DNA of 64,000 nt from NCBI RefSeq assembly GCF_051594765.1, contig NZ_JBPPGJ010000003.1:314488-378487 (forward strand). Direction: 5' to 3'. The DNA comes from Paenibacillus_AR sp051594765. GTDB lineage: Bacteria; Bacillota; Bacilli; Paenibacillales; NBRC-103111. Numbering within the stretch: position 1 is the first letter of the stretch; the number at the start of each line of letters is the position of its first letter. Below, piece after piece: positions 7,801-14,905 of this stretch. A program made the position numbers and the translations under genes. The notes beneath the pieces are model-generated. The model was not told the DNA's origin and made no database searches. It saw only the letters and a program-made list of their open reading frames with translations.

Positions 7801-7890
7801 TACGGTTCTCCGTATCACTCTAACGGCGAAAAATAAGCCATTGGATTTCGGTTCTCCTAGCTATCGGTAATGAAAGTTTTAAGGCCATCC
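7801..7890 (+). repeat. two degenerate cassette-end copies (C and E)
   Basis: Positions 7801-7840 and 7846-7890 each align with the copy at 10500-10541. Both have CGGTTCTCC followed by a TAACGG/TAATG element; the second also has AAGTTTTAAGGCCATCC, close to copies A and B. Both lack the CTTATGA part of the core. They lie in an otherwise empty 260-bp gap between the MFS and ABC genes. Confidence 0.45.
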
Positions 7891-7913
7891 TTAATCTCCC
7901 GCATCTATGAAGA

Positions 7914-7943
7914 AAAGACAGGGCGGTCGCCCCTGTCTTTCTT
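7914..7943. terminator. bidirectional rho-independent terminator
   Basis: AAAGACAGGG (7914-7923) pairs with CCCTGTCTTT (7931-7940). T-rich sequence follows on the plus strand and TTTTC on the minus strand, so it can serve the minus-strand ABC operon and any read-through from the MFS gene. Confidence 0.75.
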
Positions 7944-7951
7944 TACGTTAA

Positions 7952-8740
7952 CTAAATTTTCCCATTATATATTTTAACTGTAATTGGAGCGACAATCAGA
8001 ACAAGGAGTATGCCGATAAAGATGGTCATTGATGCGCTTGAAGTGAACTCTCCATGATTGGCTAAATCTTTAAAAGCCGTGACCAAATAAGTAATAGGAT
8101 TATGTTCAGCTACGCTCCGCAAAAAATGGGGCAACGTATCAATAGGCACGAAGGCGTTGGATAGGAACGACATCATCATGGTGACCATTGTCGAAATACT
8201 AGAGATCGTTGCTGCGGATTTGGATACCAGACCAATCAATGCAAACACCCAACTGATGGCGCATGCGCCGAATATGGCCAAAAGCGAAGCGACGATCAAC
8301 CACCCAAACCCGGCTTCCGGACGCCATCCAAGAATGTAGCCCGTACCGATCGAGAAAAAAGCCGCCGCGACATATCGTAAAATATCTGATGTCACTAAAC
8401 CAGCCAGTGGAGCAATCCGGACAATGGGTAATGATTTAAACCGATCAAAAACGCCAGTATCCAAATCCTCCCGTAACTGCGTGCCCGTTGCCGCTGACGA
8501 CATGACCAGTGTTTGAATGAGAATTCCCGGCACGATGATTGGCAAGTATCCTTGTACACCTCCAGCAATCGCACCTCCGAATAGATATGAAAAGACGATC
8601 ATGAAGAAAATAGGGATTACGGTTACATCGATCAATTTATCGGGATTATGTTTGATTTTCAGGATATTTCTTTTTGCCATTACAACAATATCATACAGAG
8701 CGCTCTTTAAGTTGTTTTGTTTGCTTATCACAGATTCCAT
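7952..8740 (-). CDS. ABC-2 type exporter, permease subunit
   Basis: A 262-residue integral membrane protein with six predicted segments and the ABC-2/DrrB signature (FDRFKSLPIVRIAPLAG near 98-114, and FLSNAFVPIDTLP near 192-204). It pairs with the ATPase encoded 15 bases upstream; together they form a DrrAB-like exporter for a lipophilic compound. The operon is repressed, by inference, by the divergent MarR at 9830. A terminator follows at 7914-7943. Confidence 0.87.
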   Translation of the reverse strand: MESVISKQNNLKSALYDIVVMAKRNILKIKHNPDKLIDVTVIPIFFMIVFSYLFGGAIAGGVQGYLPIIVPGILIQTLVMSSAATGTQLREDLDTGVFDRFKSLPIVRIAPLAGLVTSDILRYVAAAFFSIGTGYILGWRPEAGFGWLIVASLLAIFGACAISWVFALIGLVSKSAATISSISTMVTMMMSFLSNAFVPIDTLPHFLRSVAEHNPITYLVTAFKDLANHGEFTSSASMTIFIGILLVLIVAPITVKIYNGKI

Positions 8741-8755
8741 GTTTATCTCCCCTAA

Positions 8756-9685
8756 TTATTTAGTTAGTTCCAAAAACACCTCATCAAGCGTTGGTTTTCT
8801 AACTGAAAACTCTTTGATTTCTATATCATGCTGAGTTAAATCTACTAGTAATCTGGTCATCACTTTCGTGTCTGCCAGCTTAACGGTCAATTTGGTTCCT
8901 TCGGGTGAAATCATGGCCTCCTGAGCGATTTCCGCCTTGATTAGTCCTTTGGCTCTTTCGGCATCCCTCATATGCTCCAGAGTAATTTCAAAATGGGTAT
9001 CGCTTAACAAAGACTTCAATTCATTCGGCGTTCCCTGAGAAATGATTCTTCCATGATTAATTATCGCTAGTCGATCTGCTAGTTGATCCGCTTCCTCCAA
9101 ATACTGAGTTGTCAGCAAGATCGTTGCCCCGTCGCTTGCCAAGTTGCGGATCACTTCCCACATCTCTCCTCGTGTGCGTGGATCTAAGCCCGTTGTCGGT
9201 TCATCAAGAAAAATGAGTGGGGGCTTCACGATTAAACTCACCGATAAATCCAATCGTCTACGCATCCCGCCCGAAAATTCACGAATCGGTCGATCCTTTG
9301 CCTCGGTTAATGAAAACTGATTGAGAAGTTCAAGAGCCCTCGCTTTGGATTGACTCGCTGATAAACCATTCAATTGCCCAAAGAGCTTCAAGTTTTCCAT
9401 CGCGGTCAATTCCTCATCAACGGTTGCATATTGGCCCGTCAAGCCAATCAAGCTTCGAACCTTTCGAGCGTCTTTGGTGACGTCTTTGCCAAAAATCATG
9501 GCTTTGCCTTTTGACACTTTAGTAATCGTTGCAAGCATTCGCAAGAAAGTTGTCTTTCCTGCACCATTCGGACCCAGAATACCGAAAATCTCTCCTTTCT
9601 TAATATCCAAAGAAATACCATCGACTGCTCGCTTGTTAGGAAATTCTTTAACGAGCTCTTTAGTTGAAACGGCTAGCTCTGTCAT
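8756..9685 (-). CDS. ABC exporter ATPase, DrrA-like
   Basis: A 309-residue ATP-binding subunit. Walker A GPNGAGKTT lies near residue 41, signature FSGGMRRRLDL near 137, Walker B LIFLDEPTTGLD near 157, and the H-loop is replaced by Gln (LLTTQYLEEA), as in many DrrA proteins. The C-terminal extension is typical of DrrA regulators of assembly. Start ATG 9685 has GGAGA upstream, better than the upstream ATG at 9706. It is transcribed with the permease from a promoter overlapping two operators. Confidence 0.88.
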   Translation of the reverse strand: MTELAVSTKELVKEFPNKRAVDGISLDIKKGEIFGILGPNGAGKTTFLRMLATITKVSKGKAMIFGKDVTKDARKVRSLIGLTGQYATVDEELTAMENLKLFGQLNGLSASQSKARALELLNQFSLTEAKDRPIREFSGGMRRRLDLSVSLIVKPPLIFLDEPTTGLDPRTRGEMWEVIRNLASDGATILLTTQYLEEADQLADRLAIINHGRIISQGTPNELKSLLSDTHFEITLEHMRDAERAKGLIKAEIAQEAMISPEGTKLTVKLADTKVMTRLLVDLTQHDIEIKEFSVRKPTLDEVFLELTK

Positions 9686-9710
9686 TCTGTTTTCTCCTTT
9701 GCGCATTTAA

Positions 9711-9757
9711 TAAGGATACCTTACTAATAAAATAAGGTACCCTTACTAAAATGTCAA
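9711..9757 (-). promoter_or_regulatory. ABC operon promoter with two MarR operators
   Basis: On the minus strand TTGACA (9757-9752), 17 bp, TATTTT (9734-9729). Two palindromes TAAGGnnnCCTTA at 9711-9723 and 9733-9745 are 22 bp apart, so they lie on the same DNA face. One overlaps the spacer and -10, the other the start region. The divergent marR promoter (TTGAAT 9767-9772, TAAAAT 9789-9794) lies just beyond. Confidence 0.7.
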
Positions 9758-9829
9758 CCACATAATTTGAATTACTTCGGTGACCTGATAAAATAGAGAG
9801 GTACGGAGAACAAATAAGGGGAAATTATT

Positions 9830-10291
9830 GTGGATGAAAAACAATTAAACGTCGATATAACGACTAACTTCATGAAATATAATGATTTACTTACGGCGTT
9901 CTTAAAAGAAAACATACTTAAAGGCAGCAGCGTGTTTACCTCTCTAAATCGAGGGCAAGGGAAAATATTGAGCATCCTTCATCAGACACCAAGTATTTCC
10001 CAAAAGGAATTAGTCAATCAATTGGATATGCGCCCGCAATCTGCTTCTGAAATGATTAAAAAGCTAGAAAAAAAGGGATTCATCGAGCGGTATAAATCTG
10101 AAGAGGATCAACGCGTGATGATGATTACGCTAACTAAAGCCGGCAAAGTCGTTTTAAATCAAGCCGGAGACTTTCAGCCTGTATTTTTAAATGTTCTAAC
10201 GATGGATGAAAAACAACAATTTAATCGAATACTCGAAAAACTTGTAGCCGAAATTGAACCCGAAGTCGCCAAATCTCGAAACAAGCAATAG
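9830..10291 (+). CDS. MarR family transcriptional regulator
   Basis: A 153-residue MarR regulator. The winged helix is seen as ISQKELVNQLDMRPQSASEM with wing KSEEDQRVMMI near residues 55-105. It starts at GTG 9830 with AGGGG 8 bases upstream. It is divergent from the ABC exporter operon and probably represses it through the TAAGGnnnCCTTA operators. The inducing drug is unknown. A strong terminator follows at 10371-10416. Confidence 0.85.
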   Translation: MDEKQLNVDITTNFMKYNDLLTAFLKENILKGSSVFTSLNRGQGKILSILHQTPSISQKELVNQLDMRPQSASEMIKKLEKKGFIERYKSEEDQRVMMITLTKAGKVVLNQAGDFQPVFLNVLTMDEKQQFNRILEKLVAEIEPEVAKSRNKQ

Positions 10292-10306
10292 GGGCGTTAT
10301 ATCTAG

Positions 10307-10372
10307 ATGCCGAAGGGGCGGGTTACCAGCTTCACGCCTGAATTTCCGGAGAAGGTCGGTTGCAAAAATCAA
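10307..10372 (+). pseudogene. possible IS3-type transposase OrfA N-terminal remnant
   Basis: A short frame from ATG 10307 reads MPKGRVTSFTPEFPEKVGCK. This resembles the beginning of IS3-family OrfA proteins (basic N-terminus then FTPEFKxxVV). It is cut off within 25 codons by the terminator hairpin. The match is brief and could be chance. Confidence 0.25.
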
Positions 10373-10416
10373 AGGGAGCCGTCCCAAATTCGATGATTTG
10401 GGAACGGCTCCCTTTA
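10371..10416 (+). terminator. rho-independent terminator
   Basis: A long hairpin pairs AAAGGGAGCCG and CCCAAAT with ATTTGGG and CGGCTCCCTTT, separated by a short loop, and ends in TTTA. It closes the marR gene. Confidence 0.75.
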
Positions 10417-10487
10417 CGGTTTGCCTCACTTTTCGCTTGCTATTCATTTTTTTGGGACATTCCAACGTATTGCAGCGAGCAAATTCG

Positions 10488-10541
10488 CCCTACTTATGAT
10501 ACGGTTCTCCGCGTTATCTGTAACGGCAAGTTTTAGGGCCA
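10488..10541 (+). repeat. rlmH-end attachment site, copy B
   Basis: Positions 10488-10507 are identical over 20 bases to 12816-12835, the stop-codon region of rlmH: CCCTACTTATGATACGGTTC. To the right it diverges from rlmH and matches copy A instead (24 of 28 bases over 10514-10541). It therefore looks like a junction: rlmH-derived core on one side and cassette end on the other. Confidence 0.7.
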
Positions 10542-10696
10542 GTTTTGCAGGATGGAGAATTTCCGGTGTAAATCAATTAGTTTTTTTCCGAAGCTCTTCT
10601 CCCAAACAGCTCGATGCTTCTTCATCAACTCCATAAGATATAAATCATGGACGTTTACTTCTGTAACCCTCCCTTGGAGTTAAATACTATCGCAGA
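10542..10696. other. gene-poor stretch with an orphan peptide fragment
   Basis: There is no convincing gene between the att copy and the terminator of dbpA. On the minus strand a short open frame (about 10538-10673) ends in WEKSFGKKLIDLH and then FSILQNWP, and stops at the cassette end. It has no promoter or clear start and may be the tail of a lost gene. Confidence 0.3.
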
Positions 10697-10742
10697 TAAA
10701 AAAAAGAATGCCGTGCATTTCCTGCACAACATTACGGCATTC
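10697..10742 (-). terminator. rho-independent terminator of dbpA
   Basis: On the minus strand GAATGCCGT pairs with ACGGCATTC (10734-10742 with 10706-10714), an inner TGCA pair adds stability, and eight T follow. Confidence 0.85.
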
Positions 10743-10813
10743 TCCCCAATCGGTATGTTTACAGCTCGGCCAACGGCGAAGGTTTACTGCGCCAATGGTA
10801 TGCAGCTAGCATT

Positions 10814-12262
10814 CTATCTCTTGTTCGCCGGCTGTACCTTCAGTAATTTACCCTTAACTGTGGTCTCCCGCATGGTGTTAAGCACCAGCCGGCCTTTGCC
10901 GTTCAGAATATCGACGTACGAAGCATTGTCCTCTATGGTGATGATGCCAATGTCATCTGCCGTTACACCTTCGATCTTCGCAATCGTTCCCACAAAGTCA
11001 ACGGCCCTGATCTTCTTCTTCTTGCCCCCGTTAAAATACAGCTTCATAATCTCATTACCCATGACGCTGTTCTTATCGGTCTTGGGAGTGGGCCGAGCCT
11101 TCATCTTCTTCTCGAAAGCATACTGGGCCTGCTCCGCCTCTTCCTTCGAAGGAGCACTCTTCCTTGGAATTTCATGCCCTATATAGCCCTCAATACTGAT
11201 AACAAACTTCTCCTCATTCGGAGTGGCGAAGGAGATTGCCTTCCCCGTCTTCCCCGCGCGGCCGGTTCGGCCGGTTCGATGCACATAGCTCTCATTCTCT
11301 AACGGAAGATCATAATTGAAGACATGAGTGATATTATCGATGTCAATGCCCCTCGCGGCTACATCCGTTGCGATCAGATAACGGAACTCGCCCCTCTTGA
11401 AGGCATTCATCACCTCGTTCCGGTTGTCCTGCTCCATCCCGCCGTGGATGCCGTCACAGCTGTACCCATGCTTGTTCAACTCCTTGAACACCACCTCTAC
11501 CCGGACTTGCGTACGGCAGAAGATGATGCAGCTGTCCGGGTTCTCAACCGTCGTTACATCCCGGAGCAGCTTGAGCTTATGCTCGTCCTTCACGGTATAC
11601 AAGGCATGTTCAATTTGACTCTTCGTTCTTCCCGCGGTCTCGATCTCAATATCCATTGGCTGCTTCATATACCGGTGGCATAAGCTTTCTACATCCTTGG
11701 GCAAGGTTGCAGAGAACAGCAGGGTCATCCGGTGCTTGGGCAGCTCCCGAATAATCTTCTCCACCTGCTCAATAAAGCCCATGCTGAGCATCTCATCCGC
11801 TTCATCAATAACCAGGATCTTCACTTGCTCCAAGTCGATCGTTTGCTTCTCGATGTGGTCCATCACCCGTCCCGGCGTACCGACGACAACATGATTTTTA
11901 TACGTCAACTGATCTTTCTGCCTCTCGAAAGGCTGCTTCCCATAAATCGCGATTGCCTTGATCCGCTTGTACTTCCCAATATTCATGATATCCTGCTTGA
12001 CTTGGTCCGCCAGCTCCCGGGTCGGGGTTAAGATCAAGGCCTGAGGCCGGTTCTCTTCCCAGTCCACCATTTCACAGACCGGAATCCCGTAAGCAGCCGT
12101 CTTGCCGCTACCCGTATGGGATTTGACCGCCATATCCCTATTCTCCAGCGCGTGAGGGATGACTTTACTTTGAACCTCTGTCGGTTGCTCGTAGCCCAAG
12201 CTCTCCAACGCCCGGATTATGGGGTCACTTAATTTATAGCTCGTAAAGCCTCGTTCACTCAT
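10814..12262 (-). CDS. dbpA: DEAD-box RNA helicase DbpA/YxiN type
   Basis: A 482-residue ATP-dependent RNA helicase. Motifs in order: Q-motif (YEQPTEVQ), I (SHTGSGKTAA), Ia (PTRELA), II (DEAD, in VIDEADEML), III (SAT), IV/V (IIFCRT; TDVAARGID) and VI (HRTGRTGRAG). The C-terminal domain (about 405-478, beginning KLYFNGGKKKKIRAVDFVG) is the DbpA RNA-binding module, which in this family recognises hairpin 92 of 23S rRNA during 50S assembly. AAGGAG precedes ATG 12262. Oddly, this apparently housekeeping gene lies between two rlmH-type att copies and so inside a possible cassette. Confidence 0.93.
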   Translation of the reverse strand: MSERGFTSYKLSDPIIRALESLGYEQPTEVQSKVIPHALENRDMAVKSHTGSGKTAAYGIPVCEMVDWEENRPQALILTPTRELADQVKQDIMNIGKYKRIKAIAIYGKQPFERQKDQLTYKNHVVVGTPGRVMDHIEKQTIDLEQVKILVIDEADEMLSMGFIEQVEKIIRELPKHRMTLLFSATLPKDVESLCHRYMKQPMDIEIETAGRTKSQIEHALYTVKDEHKLKLLRDVTTVENPDSCIIFCRTQVRVEVVFKELNKHGYSCDGIHGGMEQDNRNEVMNAFKRGEFRYLIATDVAARGIDIDNITHVFNYDLPLENESYVHRTGRTGRAGKTGKAISFATPNEEKFVISIEGYIGHEIPRKSAPSKEEAEQAQYAFEKKMKARPTPKTDKNSVMGNEIMKLYFNGGKKKKIRAVDFVGTIAKIEGVTADDIGIITIEDNASYVDILNGKGRLVLNTMRETTVKGKLLKVQPANKR

Positions 12263-12392
12263 ATAAGAACTCCTTCGTAATATCCTAGGTTATGTCGTCC
12301 ACCCCTGCACTGCGTTTGTTTGCAATCATTTAGAATCAGGAAGATGACTCCTCATGATACGATAATTCCGATCGATAATCTAGCTTACTCTA

Positions 12393-12810
12393 ATGATCAT
12401 CATCCCAGCTAATGAACACGCAGCAGATCAAGAGCATCACGGTTGGTTGGACAGCTCTCACGGATTTTTCCGCCGTTTGGTCATCGTTCCGTTTCGTCGG
12501 GTGTTCAAGGGAGTGGAGGCCACAAAATGCTGCTGGAGAAGCTTTTGGAAGAACTGCCGGGCATCTTCAACTTTGCGATTGAAGGGCTTCGCCGCTTGAG
12601 AGAGCGAGACTACATCTTCTCCGAGTCCAAGGCAATCGAACAAGCGATCAACAGCTACAAGTCAGAGCAAAACCCGGTCATTTCATTCGTTGCCGACTTC
12701 GTCGAGAAGGAAATGAAAGCGACAGGGTTTGGACAAACGAACTGTTCGACCACTTTCAAACTTGGTACAGACAGCAAGGCGAAACGGACTGCTGCGCGTT
12801 TTCACAAAAA
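12393..12810 (+). pseudogene. P4-type phage/plasmid primase-helicase, C-terminal remnant
   Basis: Three frame segments together read as the end of a D5/P4-family primase. Segment one gives SHGFFRRLVIVPF (12462-12500), segment two LLEKLLEELPGIFNFAIEGL and then NPVISFVADF (12529-12700), and segment three NELFDHFQTWYRQQGE (about 12737-12784). The frame shifts near 12525 and 12720. Everything upstream of about residue SHGFFRR is missing, including the helicase Walker motifs. The remnant runs to the rlmH stop region. Such primases are typical cargo of integrative elements. Confidence 0.75.
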
Positions 12811-12815
12811 CATGC

Positions 12816-12838
12816 CCCTACTTATGATACGGTTCCCC
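12816..12838 (+). repeat. rlmH 3' end, candidate attachment site (copy D)
   Basis: The last codons of rlmH (…EPYHK-stop) read on the plus strand as CTACTTATGATACGGTTC. In staphylococci the SCC insertion site is the same place in the same gene (orfX), with a TTATGATA core. Identical 20-base copy at 10488-10507, diverged copy at 3135-3158. Confidence 0.7.
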
Positions 12839-13297
12839 CCGGTTGATCTTAAACGCCCGGTACACCTGCTCCACCAGGATCAGCCGCATGAGCTGATGCG
12901 GGAAGGTCATGCGCCCGAAGCAGAGCTTGGCGTCGGCGCGCTTGAGCACGGACGGGGCCAGGCCATTGGAGCCGCCGATGACGAAGGCCACGCTGGAGCG
13001 GCCGTACGTGCCGAGGCGGTCCAGCTGGGACGCCAGCTCCTCGGACGTCCACATGGCCCCGTCCAGCGCCAGCGCGATGACGTAAGCGTCCGGCTTCAGC
13101 TGGGCCAGGATCCGCTCGCCCTCCTTGGCCTTCACCTGCTCCTCCTCCGCCGCGCTCATGGTCTCGGGAGCCTTCTCATCCGGGACTTCGTTCAGCTGCA
13201 CCTTCGCATAAGGCCCCAGCCGCTTCACATATTCGGCAATGCCGTCCAACAGGTACTTCTCCTTCAGCTTACCGACCGCTACGATCTGGATATGCAT
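12818..13297 (-). CDS. rlmH: 23S rRNA pseudouridine1915 N3-methyltransferase
   Basis: The 159-residue SPOUT methyltransferase RlmH methylates the pseudouridine at 1915 in helix 69 of 23S rRNA on the assembled ribosome. The sequence begins MHIQIVAVGKLKEKY, has the knot region AFVIGGSNGL near 102-111 and the conserved end NRGEPYHK. The start at 13297 is preferred over upstream ATGs because AGGGAG precedes it and the family begins there. It is the last gene of the walRK-related group, and its 3' end is a candidate integration site. Confidence 0.95.
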   Translation of the reverse strand: MHIQIVAVGKLKEKYLLDGIAEYVKRLGPYAKVQLNEVPDEKAPETMSAAEEEQVKAKEGERILAQLKPDAYVIALALDGAMWTSEELASQLDRLGTYGRSSVAFVIGGSNGLAPSVLKRADAKLCFGRMTFPHQLMRLILVEQVYRAFKINRGEPYHK

Positions 13298-13364
13298 CGA
13301 TTGCCGCTCCCTTGTCTTCTCCTTATCGTCTATCCTATCATCATCGGCCCCCTCCGGCGGAGGA

Positions 13365-14498
13365 TTAGGCCGACAGCTTCTTGCCTTCAACCGGCGTCCT
13401 GCTGCCCCGGAACAAGGAGCGAACGGCACTCCACACCGCCTGATACAGCACAGACAGATATAGCGACGCCAACAGGCTGAAGAAGAAGGCCAGCCCGGTG
13501 AACAGGATGTAATTCTTCGGGCCGCCCATGGGCTTCATGGAGTACTTGTACAGCGTCAGGAATGCCGGATGCAGCAGGTAGACGCCGAAGGAATGGCGGC
13601 TCACCTTTTGGACCCGGGCATAGAAGGGGCTTGTCCGCGCGGAGAGCGCCTGTCCCCACCGGAGCAGGAACAGACTCAGGAAGAACACATTCCCCAGCGT
13701 AGCCACCTCGAACCACGTATTCTCGAAGAAGACATGGCCGTAGCGGTCATTCAGATAGAGCGCGGGCACCGAAGCCAGGAAGACCAGACTCACCGGCACC
13801 ACCCACTTCGTATTCCGACCCAGCCACGCGGACACCTTGGGGTAATGAATCCCCACGTAAGCCCCGAAGAAGAAGTAAGCCGTATATGTCACCGCCAATG
13901 ACGGCTTGTGGTCGATGGTGATGTACCAATGCCCCAGCGTATAGAAGATCCCCTGCACGGCGATCCCGATCGGGATCAGATACCGGCGGAGGAACGAGGA
14001 CACCTTCACCAAGGTCATCAAGAGCGGGAACACCAGATAGAACTGCAGAATGATGATCATGAAGTACAGATGGTACCCCGTATCCGCCCATTGAATCAGC
14101 TTCAGGAACTTCCCCATATCGATCCGGATCGGATCCCCGGAGATGTACTGGTTGTAGACGTAGTAGAAGAACGAGAACAACAGATACGGGATCAGAATCC
14201 CGGTGATCCGCTTGCGGTAGAACTGCAGGCAGACGGCCCCGCTCCACTTGTCATAATACTGATAGAACAGCACCAGACTGCTCACCAGCAAGAACATCGG
14301 CACGGCAAACAGTCCCACCCGGTTCAACGCCACAAAAAACACCTGCGTGAAGGATCCCTCCTGCAGCGCCAGTAAAGACTGTCCCGCCTTGGCGGTGGCA
14401 TCCGCCGTCGAGTGGATCAGCACCACGGCCAGTATGCTCATCGTCCGCAGCAGATCGATCTCCAGCAGCTTCGGCTTCTTCGTTGTCATCGTTCCCAT
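13365..14498 (-). CDS. acyltransferase family 3 membrane protein
   Basis: A 377-residue integral membrane acyltransferase (Acyl_transf_3, OatA/NolL-like) with about ten membrane segments. The first segment contains the conserved Arg and His (DLLRTMSILAVVLIH, R18 and H28). There is no extracellular SGNH domain, so it is the membrane-only form. It probably acetylates or succinylates a cell-surface glycan or lipid; substrate unknown. It sits between rlmH and the walRK operon terminator, so it likely has its own promoter. The ribosome binding site is weak (GGGAAG). Confidence 0.85.
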   Translation of the reverse strand: MGTMTTKKPKLLEIDLLRTMSILAVVLIHSTADATAKAGQSLLALQEGSFTQVFFVALNRVGLFAVPMFLLVSSLVLFYQYYDKWSGAVCLQFYRKRITGILIPYLLFSFFYYVYNQYISGDPIRIDMGKFLKLIQWADTGYHLYFMIIILQFYLVFPLLMTLVKVSSFLRRYLIPIGIAVQGIFYTLGHWYITIDHKPSLAVTYTAYFFFGAYVGIHYPKVSAWLGRNTKWVVPVSLVFLASVPALYLNDRYGHVFFENTWFEVATLGNVFFLSLFLLRWGQALSARTSPFYARVQKVSRHSFGVYLLHPAFLTLYKYSMKPMGGPKNYILFTGLAFFFSLLASLYLSVLYQAVWSAVRSLFRGSRTPVEGKKLSA

Positions 14499-14534
14499 CC
14501 TGCACTTCCCATCCCCATAGAATCAACCAAAAAA

Positions 14535-14617
14535 GCCTGAAGCCTTACCCGCTCCCGCTTCACCCCGGACACCGCCAGGCGGCCTCCGCGGCGGAGCTGC
14601 AGCTGCAAGCTTCAGGC
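14535..14617 (-). terminator. terminator at the end of the wal operon
   Basis: On the minus strand GCCTGAAGC (14617-14609) pairs with GCTTCAGGC (14543-14535), followed by six T. A long GC-rich loop with a secondary stem lies between the arms. Confidence 0.7.
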
Positions 14618-14684
14618 TTTCCCGCTTCTTTGTTCCTTTCGGCCTCGTAGCCGGAAAGCCTACACCGTCTCACGACCGGCGGTC

Positions 14685-14858
14685 TTAGACGACCAGGAAC
14701 TGCGCCTGGCAGGTGCAGCCCTTCTCCTCGCAGGTCGGAGGCGGATTCCAGTTCTTGAACGGCGTCTTCTCGACGTCGACCACATCCGGCGCATCCTCGT
14801 ATTCGTCCACGAACCGGTCGATGGCCAGCTCCAAATGCTCTTTGCATACGACAAACAT
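14685..14858 (-). CDS. CxxH/CxxC small protein
   Basis: A 57-residue protein beginning MFVVCKEHLELAIDRFVDEY. It has a CKEH (CxxH) motif at residues 5-8 and a second Cys cluster CEEKGCTC near 43-50, the pattern of the Bacillales CxxH/CxxC family, probably a zinc-binding fold. AGGTGGG precedes the ATG by six bases. It follows the HtrA-like gene by 47 bases on the same strand and precedes the operon terminator. Function unknown. Confidence 0.8.
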   Translation of the reverse strand: MFVVCKEHLELAIDRFVDEYEDAPDVVDVEKTPFKNWNPPPTCEEKGCTCQAQFLVV

Positions 14859-14905
14859 GTTGTCCCACCTGTTGTTTTCCGGACCGGCACCGGTCCATGT
14901 ATTGG

